Source: Plectosphaerella cucumerina (lineage: Eukaryota > Ascomycota > Sordariomycetes > Glomerellales > Plectosphaerellaceae). Taken from it: a stretch of 64,000 nt of DNA. Below the pieces are notes generated by a model that saw nothing but the letters and a program-made list of their open reading frames with translations, was not told the origin of the DNA and did not search any database. Both the position numbers and the translations under genes were made by a program. The DNA lies in assembly GCA_020746995.1 (NCBI GenBank), contig JAGPXD010000004.1:4154001-4218000 (forward strand), given 5' to 3'. Shown in pieces: positions 1-11,920 of this stretch; the first letter of the stretch is position 1; the number at the start of each line of letters is the position of its first letter.

Positions 1-916
1 CCGTCCTCGACTACTATGGCCGACGCCTCGCGACCTGCTCGAGCGACCGCACCATCAAGATCTTCGAAATCGAAGGAGAGTCTCAACGTCTGATCGAGAC
101 GCTCAAGGGGTAGGGCCCAATGCGCAATAGACATAACCACACCCCAGCACTGGCTGACCCCTTGCCCCTAGACACGAAGGAGCCGTGTGGTGTGTTTCCT
201 GGGCACATCCCAAGTACGGCAACATTCTTGCGTCTGCCGGCTACGATGGCAAAGTCCTCATCTGGAGAGAGCAGGGCGGCTGGCAGAAGGTCTTCGATTT
301 CGCCCTCCACAAGGCGTCCGTCAACATCGTGTCGTGGTCGCCACACGAGGCAGGTTGCCTCCTCGCCTGTGCTTCCTCGGACGGAAACGTCAGCATCCTC
401 GAGTTCAGAGACAACAACTACGACCACACCACATTCGCCGCACACGGACTCGGCGCCAACTCGGTATCATGGGCACCGGCAACTACACCGGGAAGCGTGG
501 TCAGCAGCATACCCGGCCCTGCTTCTGCTGGCCAGCGCCGCTTCGTCACCGGCGGCTGCGACAACCTCGTCAAGATCTGGACCTACGATACCGCCTCGCA
601 GGCGTACAAGCAGGATGGGGAATCTCTGTCTGGCCATAGCGACTGGGTGCGGGATGTCGCCTGGTCACCGACAGTTCTGCAAAAGTCGTACATCGCGTCT
701 GCCTCCCAAGACAAGACGGTTCGGATCTGGACATCAGACTCGTCAAACTCCGGCAAGTGGGCCTGCAAGGTCCTGAACTTCGACGCCCCTGTGTGGCGCG
801 TGAGCTGGTCGCTCAGCGGAAATGTCCTGGCTGTCAGCGGAGGGGACAACAGGGTCTCCCTCTGGAAGGAGAACCTCCGGGGCGAGTGGGAGTGTGTGAA
901 GAACATTGAGGAGTGA
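1..916 (+). CDS. SEC13: Sec13, COPII/nuclear-pore beta-propeller (5' partial)
   Basis: WD40-repeat protein shared by the outer COPII coat (with Sec31) and the Nup84 nuclear-pore subcomplex. The window opens inside the gene in frame 3 (first full codon at base 3). Exon 1 ends at 109 and a 62-nt intron (110-171, GTAGGG...CTAG) joins it to 172, giving the repeat start KGHEGAVWCVSWAHP. Five GH...(I/V)W-type repeats can be read, including GYDGKVLIW, GCDNLVKIW, SQDKTVRIW and GGDNRVSLW, followed by the usual short tail. The stop is TGA at 914-916. Only the first few dozen residues are missing. Identification is firm because repeat order and spacing follow the Sec13 family throughout. Confidence 0.96.
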
Positions 917-1295
917 GACACAGGGTTCGTGCCGCCATCCTGAGGAAGAAGCAGACGATGTAGCATGGCATTAGCGAACAAGGATCCCACCAAACCATGA
1001 CTTGAGCCTTGAGCCTTCTAGCCTTGCAGGCATGAGACTGTATCGACGAATGGGAGGCCCTCGCCTGGTGACATTCTTCGACTTTAGCAGCCAGTTCACC
1101 GTGAGAAGCAGCAGACATGGCCTGGGTGGTGAGGAAAGCATGGCTCTTGGTAGGCCAGCCAGGGGAGCAACTTCTACAGCAGATGAGCAGCGTAGCATTG
1201 TTCAACGATGTGGTATCTACCACAACAACTCTGCAGAGGAAGACAACGGAAGAAGTTGCATAGAAAGTTATCGACCTGATCCAGGGCTTCGAAAT
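917..1295. other. intergenic, tail-to-tail
   Basis: This 379-bp gap lies between the 3' ends of SEC13 and the convergent dehydrogenase-like gene. I see nothing beyond presumed 3' untranslated sequence. Confidence 0.6.
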
Positions 1296-2837
1296 CTAGG
1301 GCCGCAGTCCGCCCAGCGAACGCCCAAGGATCACCGCTGCTGCTGCCATTCCCAAGACCATCGCCAACCCGCTCGAGCTCAGAGGCGCGCCTATATCCGG
1401 TTGGCCACTTTGCGTGGGACTCGCCCCAGGTCCCGTTGCCGAGGCGTCCGATCGCATGAGGACATAGATCTCGCCCGTGGAATCCGATGTCATGTACAGT
1501 CGTTGCTCTCGATCCCAGGCAAGCCCGACAGGTCTGAAGCATCGCTCGGGACAATCCCCCGGAGAGGCGTTGCTCAGCACATCCTGCGCTGCTGTTTTGC
1601 TATCCGACGAATCCGCGGACTGGCCATCACGGAAAGAAATGCTCGATAGCTTGTATCCAACCGGACTGTCCCTGTTCCCTACAGTTTCGCCGTGTCAGTA
1701 TAAACATGAACAAGCAGAAGAAAGTTCTGCACGTACAGCTTCCATGGAATGTAACCAGAGCCTCACTACCGTCTGGAGTGAACAAGATGTCGAGAGGTGC
1801 CGTGTGTGCCTGGAAAGTCAGCCGCGGCGCGACACGCTCGTTCTTGCACCGCGAGTCTTCCGGTGCGTCAGTGTTTCCGGAGGCATTGAACTGATTCCCC
1901 GTGGCCAGGTCGCCCCTCTCGGGGAACCCATCAGTCTCCCAAAGCGCAAGGCATTCGGGATACCCATAGTTTCCGCCTCCATCTGTATCATTGAAGGAGC
2001 CATGATAGTTCAGCTCCTCCCCTGGGTTGTCGCGGTGGATATCTTCGCCGGCCCTCTCCAGATTGTCAACCGAATTCTCGACTGACCAGATGCCTCCGAC
2101 GACCGGGTTCTCGGCAACTCCAACAGAGTTTCGAAGTCCCCAGCCAAGACGTACGCCGTCGGTGGTAAAGTTGAATGGACTCCCAGGGTTGCTTTCGCTC
2201 ATGTTGAAGGCCCGGATCTGGCAGTGACCAGATGTCTCGTCCCCACAAAGAGCATCCAGGTTGCCCTCGCTCCCACGCGACACGACTAGCATGCCGGGGA
2301 ACTTTTGAGACACCAGGAGCGTCCGGCTGGTGTGCCCTCCATTGATCATTCCCGTCACAACTGTCGAGTTGCTCCCAGTGACGCGGCCTTCTTCGGCACT
2401 GTACGGCCATGCGTAGACTTTGTCAGACGACGATGCGTACAGCGTCCGGCCGTCAGTCGACAAGGCGAGGCCGTGGTTGAGCTACCATTATGTGATTAGA
2501 TACGATGCAATAAACTCTCCTGCGGGCTGTAGCTTACCTCGCTTGACTGAACGACATCAGAACCGTCTTGGCGTGAGATGCATGTGCCTCCATCATCCTT
2601 GAGGGTTAGGCGTTTGATGCCAGACCCCGCATCCAGGACCAGGAGAGCCCCTTCCGAATCCACCAGAATGCTCCGCGGTGACAGCAGATCCTTGGTTACC
2701 AGACGATATGACCAGCCGTTGGCAGCGACGGGCGCGCTGTAGTCTGGCTCGAGATTGTTGCTACAGGTTTCGGCGGCAAGGATGTTTGCTCCTTGCGAAG
2801 CCAGGAACCATAGTAACGGCGCGAATTGAGACAACAT
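1296..2837 (-). CDS. secreted sorbosone/pyranose dehydrogenase-like propeller protein
   Basis: Predicted 475-residue protein from three exons (2837-2538, 2481-1737, 1678-1296). The ATG at 2837 opens a signal peptide (MLSQFAPLLWFLAS...). The body resembles fungal glucose/sorbosone dehydrogenase (six-bladed propeller, pyranose-dehydrogenase) proteins: LVTKDLLSPRSILVDSEG, a GWGLRNSVG segment, GGGNYGYPEC, and HGSWNRDSPVGYK, which is created only when the second intron is spliced out. The last ~25 residues are hydrophobic (GLAMVLGMAAAAVILG) after a Ser/Pro/Gly-rich linker, which suggests a GPI signal or C-terminal membrane anchor. The family uses PQQ-like quinone cofactors in some members, but substrate and cofactor cannot be read here. 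The exon sum is 1428 nt. Confidence 0.85.
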
Positions 2838-3379
2838 AATTTCAGAAAGGCAGCTCTTCAAGATGTTCGCTGACGATAGGGCCACTAGATATGAGATCGC
2901 CTTCGCTTTGCACGGAATCAATTCTCAGGGTGCGAGGACGGTCATGACGTTCGGTATAAGAAGGGGGGTTACACTCGGGCCGCGCGCCAACCGTTGGTGG
3001 CGGATTTGGGTAGGTATGGCGCATGACGGCAACAACACCGGCATGTTTCATGGACCTTGGCAAGCTTCGTATTTCACCACGAAGTACCTTTCGTACCCAA
3101 GTCATCATCAACACGGCGGCTCAGCCAAACAGACCGACACAGCTATGGTATGGACTTGCTACTTCGGACCGATGGCGTCGATGAATTTGACCATCTGGGC
3201 CGATGTCTTGCTGCCCGCTGCACTGGCTCCCGTGTCAAAGCAAGTATTATAGGTATGAAGCATTATATGTACCTACCAAGAGAGGTGAAGTAATCAATGA
3301 GAAAGTGAGAGGACGCGGAGAAGTGCCCGCGCTCCCCGTTTCGATGTATCGCCTGTGATATCAAACAAAGTAAAGGAAA
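2838..3379. other. intergenic
   Basis: Promoter side of the dehydrogenase-like gene and 3' side of the Whi2-like gene. No conserved ORF is recognised. Confidence 0.5.
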
Positions 3380-4492
3380 TCACCTCAGACCAATGACGCT
3401 CATCTCCAGAGTCCATACACGCCTGATCCACACCTTCAGCTTGCCATCGACCCCGTCGACATTCTCAAGCTCGACGCCCTCCCACCAGCAACGCCTGGCT
3501 GGCTTGCGCCAGAAGAGGAGAAGCTTCTGTGCCATGCCCACGGCGGCGCTGCCCATCTCGTTGCCACGAATATCGCTACGAAGACGTGCAAGGGCAAGAC
3601 TGCAAATGACGGCCTTGTTAGGCTCGCCTGCCCGATGACCCCAGGAATCGTCGTGGTTGAAGCCTCTAAGCAGAAGGTGAGCATTTGTCCATCAGCAGAG
3701 TGTCGCGGCATTCTTACCCAGCGGTGAGCATCTCGATCAGATGGGCTTCTGTCGTGCCCGGTTCATCGCTGCGTTTCAGACCCGAGAAGATGCCCGCCTG
3801 GCCAACCAATGACCTAGCCGCGGCTCTCTTGACTTCGATCATTTCCGAATGGCCGATATCAGACCGGGGAGGGATGACGTAAAAGTCGAGATCTTCGCGG
3901 AGCACGATGATGCCTGCTCGCTTGGAGGTGTCGTCCCTCGGTCCAGAGGGTTCGATAGGTACAATGTCACCCTCCTGGCTAGCGCCAGAGGAGGCATCGG
4001 CGGGAATAGACTGCGCGACTGTGCGGAAGAAGTCGAGCATGTACTGCAGTGAAGCAGGGTCGTACTTGGGCATTCTACATTAGCTACTACTGGTACAGGC
4101 AAGAGGCAACAGCTGGATCACTTACGTCAACTTGTACCGCATCGCCCTCGCCGAAGCCGCCCATGTGCCCCTCGGGGAACAAACCATTGGGGAACAGAGA
4201 GAGCAGGACGAACTCCGGGAGAGTCAAGAGCTCATCCCTGGATAGCACGAACCGGGTACCCCTATTGCAGAGCGTCAGTACTGTGCAAATTCATATGTAA
4301 TTGGCATGCAAACAAACCGGAGATCCATTGTGATGGTTTCATCGGCGCCGACATCTGCTCTTTTGTCAGTGACCTGGTCTGGAAGTAAGAAGATAGACTG
4401 GATCGAATTCAAGTACCTCCAATGGCATTGATTGGAGGGCCTCCTTGCTGCACCTGTGTAATGATGCTCGAGGCACCACCGGCGGTCGCCAT
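3380..4492 (-). CDS. WHI2: Whi2-type BTB/POZ-like stress regulator (N-terminus unresolved)
   Basis: Five exons can be read: 4492-4417, 4354-4318, 4261-4126, 4064-3718, 3665-3380. The joined product contains a BTB/T1-like core (ITMDLRGTRFVLSRDELL, LPEFVLLSLFPNG) and the very conserved C-terminal half of fungal Whi2 homologues (GEPNKAVICSLALARLR, RKPARRCWWEGVELEN, ending RRVWTLEMSVIGLR). In yeast Whi2 works with Psr phosphatases in the general stress response and in restraining TORC1. ATG 4492 is only the first in-frame ATG of this exon: the same frame stays open and Pro/Ser-rich upstream to about 4997 without another ATG, so the true start is probably in an upstream exon. The intron at 4065-4125 must use an AAG acceptor to keep frame. 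Confidence 0.85.
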
Positions 4493-6035
4493 TAGGAATG
4501 CGAAGGATGGGAGAGGACTTGGCCCCTCTGAGTATGCTGGCGGTGGCTCTGCTTCTTCGTCCTTTCCAGGAGGACCCGCCTTTCTATCGCGTACGGACTT
4601 GTCTGCACTGCTGGGGAGGTCGCAGTTGGGTGTCTCAGAGCCAGACGAGCCAGGTGAGAAGACGGAGTATGCTGGTGCGGTTGCCGGAAAGGGGCCAAGG
4701 AGTTCTTGGGCACTGGCTTGCGAGTCCGAGACGTTGCGAAAGAGGCCACAGGAAACCGAGGAGGACGGAGGGCTCAAAGTCGCAGTCTCGGAGAGGTAGT
4801 ATTGGGGCGGCGAGGATTGACCGACGGGGAATATGCCCTCTTCCTGCCGGGGACCGTCGTCCTCTGGAACTATTTCGCTAGGCGCGACGGGCGTCGACTG
4901 CCCGTTCGTCGCTACTCGAGATGCCGACGACGTGATTTCGACGGTACGTGTTGTAGACGTGTGGAGGGCGTGTGCGCAATCGAAGACTGTCTCTCAGCTT
5001 CCCCTGGGAGTTCGGATCCAGTGCGACGCCTGGCGGTTGTTGTCGTGAACGTGGTAGGTAGCTGTATAAGCTGTGCTTTCTGGGGACGAGAGGTGTTTGT
5101 GAGCAAGTGGTGTACCGACGAAGCAACAGGGGCTGGACACTGCGGCGACTGCTCGACTTACTGTGTCTGTTTTTGCGGCGAGGGGACCTGGTCGCGACTC
5201 AATGTGGGTGCATCTGCATGGGATGGGAGACAAACAAGACGGGGATGTGGAGGAGTGTTGTGATGATGTGCAACTAGCCGGCCCCGTTGTGCTGTAATTA
5301 GGTAGGTAGGTACCTGGCAGTAGCCAGTAGGCGCCTCCTGACTCCGCATCAAATTTGGGCGGGCAGGAGGCATGAGTGGACTTGGGGGAGCTGGAGGCCA
5401 GCCAGGGGTAGGTGTCCTTCACACGTCGGGCACCTCCCCTATCGTGGCGGCTAAATCTGGATTCGGAGAGGTCCAAATGAGCACCGTTCAACAACTGGCT
5501 GCTATTAACCTGGAAGCGTTCACGAGCATGTGCAACATCACTGAAGCAGCGCATCGCATTTGATGCTGTCAATTCTAGCCCTGTATTCCATATCCACAGC
5601 CACAGCTCAACTCAGGATGTAGCAGTGCATGTCTGCACCTGTCACGCCAGTCAACTGTGAACTAGTCGTCGTCTCTTGACCTGCAACAGCTGGCCAAACG
5701 CATAACTGTCGCAGTACACTGCCTTTTCAAAAGCAGCGAATCGATGCATGTCATCAAGCGAGGGTGCGAGGGGCGCTTTGGGTGAAGCGACCTGGATGTG
5801 AGCTTCGGGCGCCAGTTCACGCACGCGCATGTAGCGACCATCATATCATGTACCTACCTACTGCCTATCGAGGCCTTTCCCTGATCGACCGATGCAGGCG
5901 TGGTGATGATCTCTATTGTGCATCCTCTCGATTTGACACGCAAGTGGCGGAGGGCCGGAGAGCTGACAGCATCATCGACCGTGCGAAAACAACCTCCCGT
6001 CTCAGGAGGGGTTCAGCTGAAGTATGAAAGCAGTG
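4493..6035. other. upstream region of the Whi2-like gene
   Basis: The minus strand stays open in the Whi2 frame from 4492 to a TGA at 4994-4996, with Ser/Thr/Pro-rich low-complexity content likely to be N-terminal coding sequence. Beyond it I see no gene, only short GTAGGTAGGTACC-type repeats near 5300 and presumed promoter or 3' sequence of the G-patch gene. Confidence 0.5.
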
Positions 6036-8180
6036 TCAGCCCTCGTCTTCGCTGCTGTCGCCGAAGACAGCCTTGAACACATCTTCCGCTGGTCGTTGCG
6101 GCGCCGCGTCGAGATTCTGGCCACCATTGCCGGCTGCATTGTGGGAATCCGGGTCTGAAGAAGCCTCTGATCTACCCAGAGACGGTTGCCCCGGGCGGAC
6201 ATGTGGAGGAACAGCCGAGTTTGTCGTCTTCGGCGGAGTTTGAATAGCCATCGGCCCACGAGAATGCTGATGATCGTCCTGCGTCGGGGGTGTTACGTCC
6301 TCATCGGCCCCGTGGGAGGTTGATGGGTCGTTGAATTGCGGACGAACATTGAATCGTTTGCACAGCAATCTCGTAGGGTGAAAGTCGACGACCGATCTGG
6401 TCAGCCTTCCATACATGCCCATCCTTGCGGCAGCCAGAGAGGGGTCTTCTTGCTGTGTCGTAGACGCTCCAGAAGTGGCGGGGTCTGATGCACGACTCAT
6501 AGGATCCGACCATGTCCGGCTGGTTGAGGATGATGTGAACCGCGTCGCCATGAGGCCGCTCATGGGCTTGAAGAGGTTGGCGCAGCTGTGGAATTCGGCC
6601 AACTCTTTGACGTAGTCCTTGACCGTTGTGTTGTCGGGCTTCGCAGGCATGTCGGAACCGAACGCGACGTATTCGAGATATGCTCTGTAGCGCGACTGCT
6701 TCGATTCATCTTCGGCGTACGGCCCTCTGCTCTTATCACCTCGGTTGATGGCGGCAATCGCGGTTTCCTTTTCGAGTGGAGGGAGTGCCGCAAGGCCCTC
6801 CTTCACTCTTTGCGCGTCGGACACAGCATACCCCTTGGGCACTTCGCCCTTGGCCTGCGGAAGATTGGTGTTCCCAGAGGCAGCGGCAATGCGTGCTCGC
6901 GACTCGGCCGACAGGAAATCGAAAACGGATTTCCCAGGCAACTGTGTTTCGCCCAGGGCCGCAGCGCGAGACTTTGGGTTGTGGGTGAGATCTTGAGACG
7001 AAGCGTTGGCGACACCAGCCCGGCCACGGTCCTCTTTAGAGCGTATCGATGATTTCCAGCCTGGTGGAATGGCCGGAGGCGGAAAGGCGGCGCCTGACAT
7101 TGGTGAGGTGGAGGATTCTTCCTCGGATGAGAGCGCGAACCCAGGAAGTGGAGGAAGGCCGTCTCGACAGACTCTTGGGGCTATAGGCACTGCCGCAAGC
7201 TGACGTGATGTGAACGTCAGCTTTGAGGCAAAGGCTGGATTGGCCGCCGTCTTGCCCTTCTTGGGCTTGGCCCCTCCCAACGTACGAGTGAAGGATATTC
7301 GAGGGCCCATAGAGTACGGATCATCATCGCTGTCCGAGCCACCGTCTCCCAGAGATGGAAGATTCGAGGGCACTGCGAGTTTCTTCGTCCTCGACTTCCT
7401 GAAAGCAGGCAAGGAAGACAAGCTGGCGCCGTCTTGGACATTGCCGACGTCTCTCGCCGCGACCCTCGAAGGCCGAATGTCTTTGACACTGGTTTCGTGG
7501 GTGGCACGGGGAGAATCATTGCCCAGGCCATTTCGATCCAGCTTCCGGCTGATAGCAACCATGGGAACGTCGTCGGGGGCGAAGAGATGGGTCTCAACAG
7601 GCGCAGATTTGCCGTTTCGGGCCCCTTGGTCGTCGAGTCGAGCAGCGCGGCGTACTTTGAGCCCTATACCCTGACCCTGTCTCCATCCCATTTTTTGAAG
7701 CAGCGAGAAGCCCATGGTTTGTCCATTGCTTCCTATGAGGTTGGCCAGGTCGTTGCTCCGCCGCCGTGCTTGCTGGGCACCGCCGAGTCCTGCGAAGGAG
7801 TCCGCCGTCTGGATTGTCTGTGCCTCTGCAACATCTGCAAGGTCTTCTTCGTCCATGAAATCTTCGGGTTTCTGACCCGCTGTCGCATCGCCCTTTTCTG
7901 CCTGACGACGTTGACGACTGGACACGAACGTAGATGGCGTCCATCCTTCCTTGGAGCCGACCGTGTTGAAATAACCGGCACTCCACCCACCGGTGAATGC
8001 CCCATGAAGACGCCGCCGGCCATGCTCATCCCTCACCTCCTGCTTGTGTAGTGGGACGAAAGCACCATCGTCGCCTAATCGAGAGTCGAGGGGGGCGAGA
8101 GGAGTGCCGAAGAGAACAAACGGAGTCTCGGTTGCGTGAAGGTCTGACTCGTATGCTGCCCGCGACCGCTTGGGCAACAT
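6036..8180 (-). CDS. G-patch domain splicing factor, GPATCH1/TOUGH type (DUF1604)
   Basis: Intronless 714-residue ORF with ATG at 8180. The N-terminus carries the DUF1604 signature (FVLFGTPLAPLDSR, GAFTGGWSAGYFNTVGSKEGW), followed at about residues 145-180 by a G-patch (GFSLLQKMGWRQGQGIG). The rest is a long hydrophilic, Ser/Pro-rich region containing the conserved PPPAIPPGWKSS element and a C-terminal acidic tail (GDSSEDEG). Proteins of this family are nuclear and associate with the spliceosome, where G-patches recruit or activate DEAH helicases; that role is known for the family and not visible here. The gene is divergent from KIN1, with 755 bp between their start codons. Confidence 0.92.
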   Translation of the reverse strand: MLPKRSRAAYESDLHATETPFVLFGTPLAPLDSRLGDDGAFVPLHKQEVRDEHGRRRLHGAFTGGWSAGYFNTVGSKEGWTPSTFVSSRQRRQAEKGDATAGQKPEDFMDEEDLADVAEAQTIQTADSFAGLGGAQQARRRSNDLANLIGSNGQTMGFSLLQKMGWRQGQGIGLKVRRAARLDDQGARNGKSAPVETHLFAPDDVPMVAISRKLDRNGLGNDSPRATHETSVKDIRPSRVAARDVGNVQDGASLSSLPAFRKSRTKKLAVPSNLPSLGDGGSDSDDDPYSMGPRISFTRTLGGAKPKKGKTAANPAFASKLTFTSRQLAAVPIAPRVCRDGLPPLPGFALSSEEESSTSPMSGAAFPPPAIPPGWKSSIRSKEDRGRAGVANASSQDLTHNPKSRAAALGETQLPGKSVFDFLSAESRARIAAASGNTNLPQAKGEVPKGYAVSDAQRVKEGLAALPPLEKETAIAAINRGDKSRGPYAEDESKQSRYRAYLEYVAFGSDMPAKPDNTTVKDYVKELAEFHSCANLFKPMSGLMATRFTSSSTSRTWSDPMSRASDPATSGASTTQQEDPSLAAARMGMYGRLTRSVVDFHPTRLLCKRFNVRPQFNDPSTSHGADEDVTPPTQDDHQHSRGPMAIQTPPKTTNSAVPPHVRPGQPSLGRSEASSDPDSHNAAGNGGQNLDAAPQRPAEDVFKAVFGDSSEDEG

Positions 8181-8935
8181 GGGGAGGTCGGGATGTTGGC
8201 AGTGGAGTTTCCACAGGGTATGGTGCCGTAGACCAGGCGAAAGGTCTTGGAGTCGTGTATAGCTCGTGTTGGCTGGTGGCTGTCAACCAGACTGGTTCAA
8301 AGAGCTGTCAATTCGTAGTTGTTGGGCATTCGGCGTTTCCTCGGCCCATGGTTGGTCAAAGCTGTTGTCGGTGCAGCGACAGAGATGCTCGCTGGGAGGT
8401 TGTCCGGGTCCTGGTGTGTATAGTAGTCTGATTCAACCCGGAAGAGCGACCACGATAGGCTAATTACGCAAAGACACCAGTGCTGGGTATTTTAGAGTCT
8501 GGAAACTCCCTGGCATGCAAGGTAGTATCACGTACCGTCGTACCACACTGCTTGCACGAGCTTTGTGGCTGGCTGGATGTGGCTAATGGCGGGCTGCCCA
8601 GCAACGATGCGGGCGGCAAGTAGCGTACCTACTAAAGTGAGGTAGCCAAGCCAATCTGCCTTGGTACCTCGCTACCTGCCCGGTCAGGGAGGACCCAAGG
8701 TACCGACCCGACCTGACGAAGGACAACGCTGCTGCCAACCCGCCTGCAGCCCATCCCAGTCAGCCATTCAGGCCGACGACATCATCTCCTCCCTCCTCGT
8801 CCTCCTCTCTCCTGGCACGTATTCTGCCGCGATAGCATTTCAGTACGAACAGAAGCCACCAACACCCTGCACGACTCAAGCAGGCCTCTCGCCATCACCG
8901 AAACCCACTCTGACGACGGCTCCGACCAGCCAGCC
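8181..8935. other. divergent promoter region, G-patch gene / KIN1
   Basis: Shared upstream region. The part from 8844 onward is in frame with KIN1 and reads HDSSRPLAITETHSDDGS before the annotated ATG, preceded by a TTTCAG at 8838-8843 that looks like an intron acceptor. At least 92 bp here is therefore probably KIN1 coding sequence. The remainder shows no ORF worth calling. Confidence 0.55.
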
Positions 8936-11920
8936 ATGGCTGCGAGCACAGCGACCGCCAATCCGGCGGGCCCAACACCAGTCGGCGACCCAAGAGCCCA
9001 TGCCTCTGGCTCTTCAAAGCCGAGCCGAAGTCGTACAACGATTCCGACTTCTTCTGGGAAATGGATCTTGGGCAAGACTATCGGCGCTGGAAGCATGGGC
9101 AAAGTCAAGCTTGCCCGCAAGGAAGAGGGTCCTGAGCAGGTAGGCGTCCTGCTTCGCTCTGCTTTTCCACGCGACATTTGCTGACCATCAATGTCTGATC
9201 TCCTAGGTGGCTTGCAAAATTATTCCCCGCGGTTCCACGGAAGACGGACATCACAGCCGTGCCGACAAGGAGAGGGCCGATCAATCAAAGGAAATCCGAA
9301 CAGCGCGCGAAGCAGCCATCGTCACTCTGCTGAGCCACCCCCACATCGCCGGCTTGAGGGATGTCGTACGCACCAACTACCACTGGTACATGCTCTTCGA
9401 ATATGTCAATGGCGGCCAAATGCTCGACTACATCATTTCCCACGGCAAGCTCAAAGAAAGGCAGGCTCGCAAGTTCAGTCGGCAGATCGCAAGTGCACTG
9501 GACTACTGTCACCGGAACAGCATTGTTCATCGAGATCTGAAGATCGAGAACATACTCATCAGCAAGACTGGTGACATCAAGATCATCGACTTTGGGCTGA
9601 GCAACCTGTTCGCGCCGCGAAGCTACCTGAAGACCTTTTGCGGGAGCCTCTACTTCGCGGCACCCGAGCTGCTGCAAGCACGCGCTTATACAGGCCCAGA
9701 GGTGGATGTCTGGAGCTTTGGAATCGTCTTGTATGTCTTGGTGTGCGGCAAGGTCCCCTTCGATGACCAGAGCATGCCTGCTCTGCATGCCAAGATCAAG
9801 AAGGGTGCCGTCGACTACCCAAATTGGTTATCCAGCGGTAAGGCCCATGTCTTGGAATTCTCTGCCCCATAAACACTGGCTGACCGTCTTTAGAATGCAA
9901 GCACCTGCTGTCGCGGATGCTGGTGACCGACCCCAAGCAGCGGGCGGCCATGGCTGAGGTCATGAGCCACCCATGGATGGTCAAGGGATACAGCGGCCCC
10001 CCGGAGAATTTCCTGCCGGCTCGGGAGCCATTGGAGCTTCCTTTGGAGAATGAGGTCATCACAGCCATGACAGGCTTCAACTTTGGCTCCCCTGACAACA
10101 TCAAGGCGCAACTCACTCGTGTCATCGAGTCAGAGGATTATCAGCGTGCACTACGGCTTTACCAACGCGAAAAGGAACTCCCTCCTCTGGCAAAAGACGT
10201 GGAGAAGAAGCGTGGCTTTGGGTTTGACTTCTACAAGCGACGGAACTCAGGCACCAGCAGGGACACGCTTACAGCGCCAAGCTCGGAGGCGTTGCAGTTG
10301 GGCAGTGATCCTCTGAATGCCTTCAGTCCGCTCATCTCCATTTACCATCTGGTCAAGGAGAAACAGGACCGCGACCGAATCGACTTCCCGCCCCAGGTAT
10401 CATTGCCACACCGCGAGCACAAGTCGCAGAAGGACCTTAGGGACCAGACTGTCGCCAAGGACCACGCAGAGCAGAGGGATTCGAGGAGCCAGAGGGAACA
10501 GGCGGACTACAAGGAAAAAGACCGCGCTCCCCTAGAGATCGCACCACCCCAAGCGGCACACACAAATACGGCAACATACGAAATGCCCGGGGAGCGGGCG
10601 ACTGGCGGGCGGTCAAGGCCACGAGCCCGAACCCATGGCGAGGATGATGCGCCCGAAGCTTCAAAGCAGCAGCAGCTCTTGTCGCCGACCTCTGCAAACG
10701 CCCCCGAGTCACATGCCGACCATCCGCAGAAGAAGGAGAGTACTGCCGCGGGCCTCTTGCGCCGGTTTAGTACTCGCCGGCGGCGCGAGCCCGAAAGGCT
10801 GGACAAGGACCGGGCACACCCACCTGTCGTCCAGGTCCGCTCGCCATCCGAGGCGCCGATTGCACCCCGCAAAAGCTTTAGCATGCGACGGAGCCGTCGG
10901 GAAGAGGATGATGTCGGCGGGTCTAGAACACGCTCTGGCAGCAGTCAGCCGCAGCAGATCGGCTTGCTGAGCCCACCTCCCTCTGCTGGGGGTGCAGCAT
11001 TCTCTCGCAGAAAGGGCCTCGGCAGGTCAACGAGCGTGAACTCGGGAGACCTAAGGCGGCGGGACTCGAGCAACGCCTCGAAGGAACCACCACCGACCAG
11101 CGGCTCGGACCAGTCGACAAGTGACAAACGGGGCCCCGACTTCCGCGGTTCGCTTCAGACACGCTCGGCGTCTATGCGAACCAAATCGCTGGGCCACGCC
11201 AGGCGTGAGAGCATCCAGCAACGTCGGCTTCGCAGGGAGGAGGCACGCGCCGCGAATGTCCCCGAAGAGACGGACCAGGACACCGGGGACCAGAGCGGCC
11301 TGTCAACCGAGCGACTGGACAGTTCTGACCTGGCCAAACCCGTCTATCTCAAGGGTCTCTTCAGCGTCTCTACCACGTCGGGCAAATCAGTGCCCGAGAT
11401 TCGAGCTGACATCAAGAGAGTCCTGAAGGGTCTTGGAGTCGACTACATGGAGATCAAAGGTGGCTTCTCCTGCCGGCACTCTCCAAGCATAGATCTTAGG
11501 AAGACACAGGACGCGCCAAGCAGTCCAGCGGCTACTTCTGGCCATCGACGACGCTTCAGCTTCGGCGCCATCATGAGCGGGACAGACCGGGAGAGGGAGG
11601 GCGGGCACGACGCGGATCGTACGCCTGGCACGCCACGAATTGCCAACAGAGCCCAGGCAGAGAACGACTACTCGAACTCCGACGTCTCTGATGACAGTGT
11701 ATCCAGAGACCACGGCAGCAGTTCGCGGAGGGTCCCCGCTGGAGAGACGAGAACACACGTGCAGAGCGACCTGGACGGGGACATGACCACAGAGTTTGAG
11801 ATCTTCATTGTCAAGGTTCCCCTCCTCTCCCTGCATGGCATTCAATTCAAGCGCCTGGTTGGCAACACATGGCAGTACAAGAACCTGGCGGATCAGGTTC
11901 TGAGGGAGCTCCGTCTCTGA
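8936..11920 (+). CDS. KIN1: Kin1/MARK-type serine/threonine kinase with KA1 domain
   Basis: Three exons (8936-9139, 9207-9837, 9894-11920) give at least 953 residues. Kinase subdomains are complete: glycine loop GKTIGAGSMGKVKLARK, lysine in VACKII, HRDLKIEN, DFGLSNLF, a T-loop leading to CGSLYFAAPELL, and DVWSFGIVLYVLVCG. A long basic, Ser-rich, poorly conserved middle follows. The last ~50 residues (EFEIFIVKVPLLSLHGIQFK...) are a KA1 membrane-binding domain. Kin1 kinases act at the cell cortex in polarity, septation and cell-wall integrity. The annotated ATG is the first in this exon, but conserved in-frame sequence precedes it, so a 5' exon is likely missing from the model. Both introns are 56-67 nt and lie inside the kinase domain. 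Confidence 0.95.
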
